From positions 124,001 to 188,000 of the forward strand of contig SJBG01000002.1 of NCBI GenBank assembly GCA_004332195.1: 64,000 nucleotides of DNA, written 5' to 3'. Every line of letters starts with the position of its first letter. Position 1 is the stretch's first letter. The DNA is from Desulfobulbaceae bacterium (lineage in GTDB: Bacteria; Desulfobacterota; Desulfobulbia; Desulfobulbales; Desulfurivibrionaceae). The notes beneath the pieces were generated by a model. The model was not told the DNA's origin, did not search any database, and was given only the letters and a program-made list of their open reading frames with translations. A program made the position numbers and the translations under genes. Positions 36,131 to 44,228 of this stretch are shown here, in pieces.

Positions 36131-37483
36131 ATGGCTTTAACGGGAATTCAAATTTTTAAGATGCTCCCCAAGACGAACTGCGGGGAATGCGGCATTCCCA
36201 CCTGCCTGGCCTTTGCCATGAAGGTGGCGGCTGCTCAGACCGAAATCGGTGAATGTCCTTATGTCAGCGATGAGGTCAAGGAACAAATTGAGGAAGCTTC
36301 GGCCCCACCGATTCGTACCGTCAAAATTGGCGGTGGCGAACATATTTTTGCCACCGGCGGCGAAACCTGCTTGTTTCGCCATGAAAAACGCTTTGAACAT
36401 GAGACCGGCATTGCCGTCCTGGTGGACACCGCCATGACCGATGAGGCCGTAAGTGGTCGCCTTGCGCGCTTTAATTCCCTGCGCTATGAGCGGGTGGGGG
36501 TGCTGCTGAAGGCCGATCTGGTGACGGTCAAGGATGCTCAGGGCGATGTCGGTTCTTTTATGGCATTGGTCAAACGAGTCCTTACCCAATGCGCTGATGC
36601 CAAGTTGATCTTAATCAGCGACCATGTCGATACTCTGACCGCGGCGGTCCAGGAGTGTGGCGTGCGTAAACCCCTGATTTACGGGGCAACCTTAGATAAC
36701 GCCGCCGCTTTCGCTAAAATCGGCCAGGCGAGTGGTTGTGCGGTGGGAGTTAAGGGCAGCAGTGTCGATGATGCTGTGAGCATCAGCGAAAAATTGCTGG
36801 CCGCCGGACTCAAGGATCTGGTTATCGATACCGGGGCCCGGACCGTTAGAGCCGTCTTCGAGGACAATGTTCTGGCCCGGCGGGCGGCGGTGAAAGCCAA
36901 ATTCAAACCTTTAGGTTTTCCCACCATCACCTTCCCCTGCGAGATCAGCGATGATTTCTTGCTTGAGACCATGGTGGCCTCGGTGTTGATTGCCAAGTAC
37001 GCCGGGATCGTGGTTCTCTCCGACCTTCAGGGCGAGACCCTTTTCCCTTTGCTGCTGGAGCGGCTCAATATTTTCACCGATCCTCGGCGGCCGATGGTGG
37101 TCCAGGAGGATATTTATCCGGTTAACGGCCCCGACGATAATTCTCCGGTGCTGCTCACCTGCAACTTCTCATTAACCTACTTCATTGTTTCCGGCGAAAT
37201 TGAGGGCAGCAAGATCCCCAGTTGGCTGCTGATTAAGGACACTGAAGGCTTGAGCGTGCTTACCGCCTGGGCCGCCGGCAAGTTCGGGGCCGACATGATC
37301 GCCAAATTTATGAAAAAATCGGGTATTTTAACCAAGGTAAAACATCGGGATTTGATTATTCCCGGATATCTGGCCTCGCTGAAGGGCGAGCTCGAGGAAG
37401 AGTTGCCCGAGTGGCGAATCACCATCGGCCCCAGAGAGGCAGGCCACCTGCCGGCCTTCCTCAAAAGGTGGCAGGCTTCGTAA
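36131..37483 (+). CDS. acsC: Corrinoid iron-sulfur protein large subunit (AcsC)
   Basis: 450 residues. It carries the cobamide and a [4Fe-4S] cluster and shuttles methyl groups from methyl-THF to AcsB. The N-terminal cluster motif is visible as [19 protein letters not shown] with a fourth cysteine in GECPYV. A TIM-barrel domain and a C-terminal cobalamin-binding domain follow ([20 protein letters not shown]). It directly follows acsB; its partner AcsD is encoded as the C-terminal half of the fused gene upstream of acsB, so the two subunits come from non-adjacent genes. Confidence 0.96.
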   Translation: MALTGIQIFKMLPKTNCGECGIPTCLAFAMKVAAAQTEIGECPYVSDEVKEQIEEASAPPIRTVKIGGGEHIFATGGETCLFRHEKRFEHETGIAVLVDTAMTDEAVSGRLARFNSLRYERVGVLLKADLVTVKDAQGDVGSFMALVKRVLTQCADAKLILISDHVDTLTAAVQECGVRKPLIYGATLDNAAAFAKIGQASGCAVGVKGSSVDDAVSISEKLLAAGLKDLVIDTGARTVRAVFEDNVLARRAAVKAKFKPLGFPTITFPCEISDDFLLETMVASVLIAKYAGIVVLSDLQGETLFPLLLERLNIFTDPRRPMVVQEDIYPVNGPDDNSPVLLTCNFSLTYFIVSGEIEGSKIPSWLLIKDTEGLSVLTAWAAGKFGADMIAKFMKKSGILTKVKHRDLIIPGYLASLKGELEEELPEWRITIGPREAGHLPAFLKRWQAS

Positions 37484-37511
37484 GGCTGGAACTTATAAGA
37501 GGAAACTCAAG

Positions 37512-40500
37512 ATGACCAAGGCAATGGAAAAAAAGGAGGGCGCGGTGCTTGTGGTTGGCGGCGGCGTGGCCGGAGTGCAGGCCGCGATGGATCTGACCGG
37601 GCTGGGCTACTACGTTTACCTGGTGGAAAAAGCTCCGACCGTCGGCGGGGCTATGGCCATGTTGGACAAGACCTTTCCCACCAATGACTGTTCACTCTGA
37701 ATACTTGCGCCTATTTTGGTCGAGGCCGGTCGGTCTCCCAACATCGAGCTTCTGAGTAACACCGATTTCCTTGCCCTCGACGGCAAGCCGGGGGCATTTA
37801 CGGCCAGGGTGCGGGTGCGCCCTCGTTATATTATCCCTGAAAAATGCACGGCTTGCGGGATGTGTGCCCAGTACTGTCCCCGGCACCTGGTGGATGGTTA
37901 CAACGAGGGCCTGGCCCTGACCCGGCCGATTCATATTGATTATCCCCAGGCAGTGCCGGCCAGTTATTTTATTGATCCTAAGGCATGTATGTACCTCAAA
38001 AACGGGACCTGCATGATTTGCCTTTCGGTCTGTCAGACCAGGGCTATCAATTTTGACCAGCAAGCTGAGGAACGTGAACTGCACGTCGGGGCGGTGGTTA
38101 TGGCTCCCGGTTTTGGTCGGATCCCCGATTCGGCACTTGAAAAATACAGTTACGGCGCGCACCCCGATGTGGTCACCAGCCTGGAGTTTGAACGGATGCT
38201 CTGTGCCTCCGGGCCCTTTGAGGGAAAACTGTTGCGGCTTTCCGATCGCCGGCACCCCAAAAGTCTCGCCTTTATTCAGTGCGTGGGCTCTCGGGATCTT
38301 GGTTGCGATAACGGGTACTGCTCATCGGTCTGCTGCATGTACGCGATCAAAGAGGCGCTGGTGGCCAAGGAGCATGAACCGGAGCTCGATATCACCATCT
38401 ATTACATTGATATGCGGACCCAAGGCAAAGGCTTTGATGCCGCCCGAATCCGAGCGGAGGATAAGGGCATCAAGTTTGTCCGGGCCCGGGTTGCCGAGGT
38501 CATGCCCTGGGGGCAACAGCTCAAACTGGCCTACTCAACCCTGGATGGCGGCCATTTTTTTAAGGCCTACGATATGGTGGTTCTGGCGGTGGGTCTTGAT
38601 GCCCCTGCCGATGCGGCCAAGCTGGCCCAGTCGGCGGGATTTGCGCTTAACCATTATGATTTTTGTCAGACCACAACCTTCAGCCCGCTGCAAAGCAGTC
38701 GGGCAGGGGTGGTGGTGGCCGGGGCCTTCCAGGGGCCCAAGGATATTCCGGAAAGTGTGACTCAATCAAGTGCGGTGGCCGGCCTGGTCTCGGCCTTGAC
38801 CAAGCAGGAACGAGGCAAGGGCTACGTAATCAAGACCTATCCTCAAGAGCAGCAGGTGAGCGATGATGAGGAGGTCCGAATCGGGGTTTTCGTTTGCCAC
38901 TGCGGGGTCAACATCGCCGGAGTCGTGGATGTGCCCAGTGTTGATCAGTATGTGGAGGGTATGGAGGGGGTGGTTTTCCACGCTCAAAGTTTATATAGCT
39001 GCTCCCAGGATGCCCAGGAGGTCTTGAAACAGAAGATCAAGGAGCACAGACTCAATCGGGTGGTCATTGCCGCCTGCTCCCCCCGAACCCATGAGCCGCT
39101 CTTTCAGGAAACCCTCAAGGATGCCGGCCTAAATCGTTGTCTTTTCGAGATGGTTAACATTCGCGACCAATGTTCCTGGGTGCATGCCAACGAGCCGCAA
39201 GCGGCCACTTTCAAGGCCAAAGACCTGGTGCGGATGGGGATTGCCAAAGCGCGTCATATCAAGCCGCTGCCCGAACAGACGGTATCGGTGATCGACAAGG
39301 CTTTGGTGATCGGCGGCGGAATTGCCGGATTGACCGCAGCTCTCAGTCTGGCTGATCAGGGTTTTCTCACCTCTCTGGTGGAGAAGCAACCGCACCTCGG
39401 TGGTCATTTGCATGACGCCCGTTACACCTTGCGGGGCGATGATACCGCTAAAATCCTTAAAAATTTGATTAACCAGGTGCGAAAACACCAGAATATCGAA
39501 GTTTACTTGAGCAGTGAACTGGGGCAGATCACCGGTTATGTCGGAAATTTTTCCTCGCAGATCAAGGGAAAAAAAACTGATGATCAGACGACCATCGTTG
39601 AGCACGGGGTGATTGTGATTGCCACCGGCGGGCGGGAGCATCGCCCGCCCAGGGTGTTGGATGCGCCGATTAAGTATTCCGATCGGGTCTTGACCCAGAA
39701 CGATCTGGAACGTCGCCTGGCTGGTCGAGCCAGGAACCGGGCGCCGGGTTTGGTGGTGATGATTCAATGCGCTGGCAGTCGGGGGGATGATTTGAGTTAT
39801 TGCAGCAAGCAGTGCTGCAACGAAGCGGTGAAAAACGCGCTGAAAATTAAAGAGATAAACCCGGCGGCTCAGGTGGTGGTTCTTTATCGCGATCTTCGCA
39901 CCTACGGTTACGCCGAGGATGCTTATCGTGAGGCCCGAGAAAAAGGGGTGCTCTTCATTCCTTACAGCCTTGACCCCAAACCCAAGCTCAATGCCGAAGG
40001 CAAAGCCCCCGAGGTTGCCTTTTACGATCCAATTCTCCGCGAGGAGGTGACCTTGGCCCCGGATCTGCTGGTCTTAAGCACCGGGATCGTCCCGGAGGAC
40101 ACTGAGGAGTTGAGCAAGCTGCTCAAGGTCCCGATTACCTCCGACAAGTTTTTCCTTGAAGCCCATGTTAAACTGCGGCCGGTGGAGTTGCCGGTTGCCG
40201 GAGTTTATGTATGTGGCCTGGCGCATTCACCGCAACCGGTGGAGGAGATCATCGTCCAGGCCCAAGCGGCGGCAGCCAAGGCGGCGATCCCGATGGTCAA
40301 GGGTCATGTCTTGGTGGAGCCAACGGTCTCCACCGTTGATCAGCCCAGTTGCATCGGCTGCGGGATTTGCGAGGCACTCTGCCCTTATCAGGCCATCCGT
40401 ATGATTAAGGATGAAAAAAACAAGCGCAAGGCGGAGACCATTACCGCATCCTGCAAGGGCTGTGGCATCTGTGCCTCCCACTGCCCGGTGTTCGCTATTT

Positions 40501-40562
40501 CCATGGGCGGCTTTACCGATGAACAGATCAAAGCCCAAATCAAGGCTTTTGGCGCAAGCTGA
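37512..40562 (+). CDS. hdrA: Selenocysteine-containing HdrA-type electron-bifurcating flavoprotein
   Basis: 1016 residues when the in-frame UGA at 37698-37700 is read as selenocysteine 63. The reading continues in the same frame: [10 protein letters not shown], Sec, [17 protein letters not shown], where HdrA proteins have a conserved cysteine at the Sec position. A SECIS-like hairpin follows. Order seen: FAD motif [10 protein letters not shown], a [4Fe-4S] site [12 protein letters not shown] (from Cys112), [18 protein letters not shown], a [12 protein letters not shown] segment near residue 460, a second FAD motif [10 protein letters not shown] near 600, and two C-terminal ferredoxin clusters ([24 protein letters not shown]). 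The second half lacks the redox Cys/Sec loop. HdrA bifurcates electrons with MvhD and other partners. AAGAGGAA precedes the ATG. Confidence 0.93.
37716..37741 (+). promoter_or_regulatory. SECIS-like hairpin of hdrA
   Basis: Beginning 15 bases after the UGA: lower stem TTGG (37716-37719) with CCAA (37738-37741), a two-base bulge TC, upper stem GAGGCC (37722-37727) with GGTCTC (37732-37737, one G-T pair), and a four-base loop GGTC containing the GU that SelB recognises in bacterial SECIS elements. The loop starts 28 bases after the UGA, within the usual range. It lies inside the coding frame, as expected in bacteria. Confidence 0.85.
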
Positions 40563-40720
40563 AAAGCCCTCTGACGTTACTTTCGCCTGGGCATAATCCA
40601 GTTGAGGGGTGAGGGTGTGGGTTCTGAGTGCTGAACTTTGAGTTTTGGGTTTTGCTGAAATTCCCCGGGGTGAGGGGTTTTGCAAGAGGCTTGAATTCCA
40701 AATTATAAGGAGTGGTTTTT

Positions 40721-41341
40721 ATGACGAGTGAAGAGTTTAACCCACGCATCTTGGGGTTTCTCTGCAACTGGTGCTGCTACGCGGCGGCCGACGGGGCCGG
40801 GGCCTCGCGCTACCAGTATCCGCCCAATCTGCGGACTATCCGCATCATGTGCACTGGCAGGCTTGACCCGGCCTTTGTCTTCCGGGCTTTTGTCGAAGGG
40901 GCCGACGGTATTTTCACCGGTGGCTGACAACTTGGCGAGTGTCATTACCAGGTTGGTAATTACGATGCCATGGGTGCCAGTTTTTTAATTAAAAAAATCT
41001 TGGTCGAGATCGGTTTGCAACCGGAGCGTTTTGGTCTGCAATGGGCTTCCGCCGCTGAGGCTCCTTATTTTGTTCGCTTGATCACTGAGTTTACCACTGA
41101 GATGAAGGAGCTCGGCCCTATCGGGATCAGCGAAGGTCTAAGCCCGGAGGAATTGCAAAAACGCCTGCAGGCAGCGCTGAAGTTGGTGGAGGGTCGCAAA
41201 TTACGGATGAGTTTCGGCAACGCCACCAAAGCAATGCGCAAGGATGGGATTTTCACCAAGGAACATATCGACGAAGTTTTCGCCGCCAAAATGGAAAAAT
41301 CCATCTCCACCAGCGACCTTGTCCCATCACCAGCCTCGTGA
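40721..41341 (+). CDS. mvhD: Selenocysteine-containing MvhD-type electron-transfer protein
   Basis: 206 residues with the in-frame UGA at 40925-40927 read as selenocysteine 69. The sequence around it is GIFTGG, Sec, QLGECHYQVGNYDAM; MvhD/FlpD proteins have GG-Cys-H-x-G-D-Cys-H-Y at this place. Other conserved parts are GFLCNWCCYAAADGAG and RIMCTGRLDPAFV. MvhD is the small [2Fe-2S] subunit that passes electrons from a hydrogenase or other donor into HdrA. It follows hdrA by 158 bases with its own AAGGAG. Without Sec the product would be a 68-residue stub. The C-terminus after about residue 185 is variable. Confidence 0.93.
40941..40963 (+). promoter_or_regulatory. SECIS-like hairpin of mvhD
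   Basis: Stem ATTACC (40944-40949) with GGTAAT (40955-40960) closes a five-base loop AGGTT containing GU. A C/T mismatch and a further GT/AC pair extend it to 40941-40963. The loop begins 23 bases after the UGA, inside the normal spacing for bacterial SECIS. It differs in sequence from the hdrA hairpin but has the same layout. Confidence 0.82.
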
Positions 41342-41420
41342 TTGCTCGTGATCCAAGGCCTTAAAGACGGCTTGCGCCGTGCGCCGAACCAGTCGCCTCT
41401 GTTTGGCGCTTTTGGCTAGA

Positions 41421-41480
41421 GGCTACCTTGGAGAATTAGCTATTTTGTTTAAGTTTACGGCATGCGAAAAAAATTACCGC
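41421..41480. mobile_element. MITE-like element, left-end fragment
   Basis: GGCTACCTTGGAGAATTAGC and the following TATTTTGTTTAAGTTTACGG match the left 55-60 bases of the repeat family seen complete at 21779, 43282, 48039, 60635 and 62808, with several substitutions. The sequence diverges after AAATTACCGCAAG and the right half is absent. It is an old, truncated copy between mvhD and nadC. Confidence 0.75.
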
Positions 41481-41525
41481 AAGTTCGTCACGGATCATGC
41501 TGTTTGGGATCACCCAATCCTTTCT

Positions 41526-42407
41526 CTAAAGGCTGATATCAAAACGATTGATCATTTCCATGCTGATGTCTTTGGCTGGGGCTGAGTGGGTGAGGGCGCC
41601 GATGGAGATGCGATCCACCCCGCAGGCCGCGATTTCCCGGACATTTTTCAAGTTAACCCCGCCCGAGGCCTCCAGCGTCGCCCGGCTTTTGACCAGGGTT
41701 ACCGCCCGGCGCATCAACTCCGGGCTCATGTTGTCCAGCATAATGACTCCGACTCTGGCGGCCAGAGCTTCCTCTACCTGGGCCAGGGTTTCGCATTCGA
41801 CCTCAATATCCATCACCTGTTTGTGGTATGCGCGAACTTTTTGCACGGCTGTGGTAATTGAACCGGCCGCGGCGATATGATTGTCTTTGATCAGTATCCC
41901 GTTACTGAGGTTAAAACGGTGATTGACCCCGCCACCGAGTCGCACCGCGTATTTTTCCAGGACCCGCAGACCAGGGGTGGTTTTGCGGGTATCCATAATT
42001 TGCGCCGGCCAGCCGCTGACCGCCGCAACGAACTCGGCGGTCAGGGTGGCAATGCCGGCCAGCCGCTGGCAGAGATTCAGAGCCAGGCGCTCTGCGGCCA
42101 ATAAATCACGGGTGGGCCCCTTAAGGCGAAGGAATATCTCGCCGGCTGTGACTCGTCGGCCATCGGGTAGGGCTTGACACTCAATTGCCGGGTTGACCAT
42201 CTGAAAAACCAGGGGCGCCAGATATTCCGCCCCGGCCTGGATCATGTTCTCCCTGGCGATAAAGACCGCCATTCCCTGTAGTTTCGGAGAAAAAATCGCT
42301 TCCCCGGTGATATCACCCCGACCCAGATCTTCCTCTAGAAAGTACCGCAGGGCTCGGCGCAAGTCGGGATCTTTGAACAAATCGTAGCCTTGGTTGTCTT
42401 TTCCCAT
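41526..42407 (-). CDS. nadC: Nicotinate-nucleotide pyrophosphorylase (NadC)
   Basis: 293 residues from the ATG at 42407, which gives a normal N-terminus (MGKDNQGYDLFKDPDL). It converts quinolinate and PRPP to nicotinate mononucleotide in de novo NAD synthesis. The FLEEDLGRGDITGEAIF start, the RKTTPGLRVLEKYAVRLGGG segment, ILIKDNHI, and the C-terminal EASGGVNLKNVREIA and GVDRISIGALTHS motifs are all typical. It is convergent with mvhD and has no other nad genes nearby. Confidence 0.96.
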   Translation of the reverse strand: MGKDNQGYDLFKDPDLRRALRYFLEEDLGRGDITGEAIFSPKLQGMAVFIARENMIQAGAEYLAPLVFQMVNPAIECQALPDGRRVTAGEIFLRLKGPTRDLLAAERLALNLCQRLAGIATLTAEFVAAVSGWPAQIMDTRKTTPGLRVLEKYAVRLGGGVNHRFNLSNGILIKDNHIAAAGSITTAVQKVRAYHKQVMDIEVECETLAQVEEALAARVGVIMLDNMSPELMRRAVTLVKSRATLEASGGVNLKNVREIAACGVDRISIGALTHSAPAKDISMEMINRFDISL

Positions 42408-42457
42408 TATACTGACTAATCCTGTGAATTCCCGGTTAAACCGGTGGCAATAGATCA

Positions 42458-42601
42458 CTAGGGCTATTAAATTTAGCGAAACTCAGAGCGGTAAAAGTTT
42501 ACCAGTGCCTCAGCTTTGTTCATTTGGGCCTTTAAAGCATAGCGTGCTACGTGAGAAGGTCAAAATGGGCGAAGATGGGGTGCTGGCAAACTTTTACAAC
42601 C
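42458..42601. repeat. Hairpin repeat family B, best copy
   Basis: A leader GGGCTATTAAATTTAGCGAA is followed by a 112 bp imperfect palindrome (42490-42601). The arms GGTAAAAGTTTACCAGTGCC and GGTGCTGGCAAACTTTTACAACC pair, and pairing continues inward to an apex near TAGCGTGCTA. A reverse-orientation relative lies at 52881-52970, partial ones at about 10420, 29857 and 60411, and a diverged one at 14126. It fills the divergent gap between nadC and the TPR gene. Confidence 0.75.
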
Positions 42602-42643
42602 GGCAACTATAATGGGGTCAACGATAAGAACAAGGAGAAAAAA

Positions 42644-43243
42644 ATGTTGGAACCGAAAAAACCCGCCGTAAAGACGGTCAGACGAGACCAGGCATTCTTC
42701 CTCGCTTTCGCCTGCCTGGTGATGGGCTTTTTAGTTGGGATAGTTTTCAGTATCTATAAAATGCCGGGGGCCACCTGGGGTGACAAAATTGCGGCGCAAC
42801 ACCAGGTGATGAGCCCGGGACAGCTCAGAGTCCTGGAAAGCCTGGAACAAAAGGTGGCGACCGATCCGGATAACGTTCAGGCCTGGACCCAACTTGGCCA
42901 CCTTTATTTTGACGCCAATCGATTTCATTCGGCCATCGCCGCCTATACCCGCTCGCTGGAGTTGGCGCCCAACAACCCCGACGTGCTTGCCGACCTGGGA
43001 GTGATGTATCGCCGCATCGGGGAACCCTTAAGAGCCGTCGCGCTTTTTGAGCAGGCCATCGCCCTTAACCCCCTTCACGAAACGGCCCGCTTCAACCAGG
43101 GAACCGTGTTGCTCCACGACCTAAACGATCAAGCGGGGGCCTTGAGGGTTTGGCAAGAACTGGTAGATATCAACCCCTTGACCTTCGCTCCCAACGGTTA
43201 CCTGGTTAGTCGCATGATTGAGGATCTGAGACAAGAACAATAG
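42644..43243 (+). CDS. Membrane-anchored TPR protein
   Basis: 199 residues from the ATG at 42644, which has AAGGAG just upstream. One N-terminal membrane segment (residues about 19-42, AFFLAFACLVMGFLVGIVFS) is followed by three tetratricopeptide repeats (AWTQLGHLYFDANRFHSAIA, VLADLGVMYRRIGEPLRAVA and a third beginning ARFNQGTVLLH). The TPR face would lie in the periplasm if the anchor is a typical N-in signal anchor. TPR proteins bind partners; which ones cannot be told here. Some c-type cytochrome assembly proteins (CcmI/NrfG-like) have this shape, but no ccm genes are adjacent. Confidence 0.85.
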   Translation: MLEPKKPAVKTVRRDQAFFLAFACLVMGFLVGIVFSIYKMPGATWGDKIAAQHQVMSPGQLRVLESLEQKVATDPDNVQAWTQLGHLYFDANRFHSAIAAYTRSLELAPNNPDVLADLGVMYRRIGEPLRAVALFEQAIALNPLHETARFNQGTVLLHDLNDQAGALRVWQELVDINPLTFAPNGYLVSRMIEDLRQEQ

Positions 43244-43281
43244 CGGCGGCTAAAAAACAAGTGGTAATTTTGTAAAATTAA

Positions 43282-43420
43282 GGTCACCTTGAAAAATTGC
43301 TATTTTGTTCGAGTTTACGGCACGTAAAAAAATTACCGCAGGCATATGGTTGATATTCCGAGGATAATTTTTTGAGCATAACGCAGAAATCGGGCGAAAG
43401 AGCAATTTTTCAAGGTGGCC
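43282..43420. mobile_element. MITE-like hairpin element, copy 2
   Basis: 139 bp. The ends are GGTCACCTTGAAAAATTGCT and AGCAATTTTTCAAGGTGGCC, a 20 bp inverted repeat with one mismatch. Inward pairing continues (for example AAAAAATTACC against the GGATAATTTTTT side), so the whole element is an imperfect palindrome. TTAA lies on both sides as an apparent 4 bp target duplication. It sits between the convergent TPR and AsmA-like genes. Confidence 0.88.
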
Positions 43421-43442
43421 TTAATTGAACCTCGGTTATCCG

Positions 43443-44228
43443 TTATGGGGTGGAAGGCAAAACCGGACTAATGATGTTAAAGGGCAGCCCCAAGACACTC
43501 TCAACTAGGTTAAGCAAACCTTGCCCCACTGCGCCTGGGTCTAAAACGGTGAGATCGGGGTTGCGAATATCGCCCCTGAGCCCTACCGGAATGGTGATGA
43601 TGGTTGCGTTTTCGCCGCCAACAATGCGGCCGATAAAGGGAACTCTACCCACAATGGCGTCAAGGGTTTTAAAGGGCGCCACCAAAACCACCATATCCGC
43701 CTGGTAGCTACCCAAATCCAGCTCACCACGAACGATCAGGTTGAGTCCTTCCCCCCGAACCACCGCCCTTTCGATGATCAGCAGGTTGTCTTTAATTGCC
43801 GCTTCAAACTCCAGTTGATGGTAAGCAAACCCTTGTTCATCAAGACCGCTGATCCTGCCGGTGAAAATATCGGCCAGGTTGACTAAGCTAAAAATCCGGG
43901 CAATCAGACCCAAACGATAAATGCGACCACCACCCGGCGAGGTTATCTTGACCCTCCCTGCCTGCCAGAACGTAAAATCACCTTGCAATTCGGCGCTCAG
44001 TAGACAATCGCCGCTGATGATGTCTTGATCGATCCCAAGACAGGATAAAATTTTCTCAAAACGAGGCGTTTGCTGATAAGCAGGCCCAATCCTCAGCAAA
44101 CTGCCCTCCAGTTCCTGGCTGAAACCTAAGGTTCCGTTAATTTCCAGGTAACATAACACCGCCGAGTGAATATCGGCGATCACCCCCCCCGTCCGGGGCA
44201 AAGAAAGACGGCCGGTTACCGCTTGCAA
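43443..44228 (-). pseudogene. AsmA/YhdP-like protein, C-terminal part (frameshifted)
   Basis: A frame of about 261 residues whose only start candidates (a TTG at 44228) lie in the middle of the preceding gene's end. Its sequence continues the AsmA-like fold: GDCLLSAELQGDFTFW, SLVNLADIFTGRIS, GRVPFIGRIVGGENATIITI and a C-terminal VLGLPFNII are typical of the C-terminal AsmA-like domain of YhdP-type proteins. It is out of frame with the 1101-residue upstream part, and the two overlap by 13 bases. The simplest reading is one gene of about 1360 codons with a frameshift, real or from sequencing, in the repeat tract at 44229-44400. Confidence 0.75.

Noticed and set aside
37716-40562. HdrA as a separate gene starting after the UGA, with the upstream 62 codons as a dead stub
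   Set aside because: That start lacks a ribosome site, removes the first FAD motif, and ignores that the UGA stands at the conserved cysteine and is followed by a SECIS-like hairpin.
41379-41585. Small open frame between mvhD and nadC
   Set aside because: Runs through a MITE fragment and into the 3' end of nadC on the other strand.
43300-43330. GTTCGAG segments in the repeats as tRNA T-arms
   Set aside because: No acceptor, D or anticodon arms surround them; they are part of the long hairpin.
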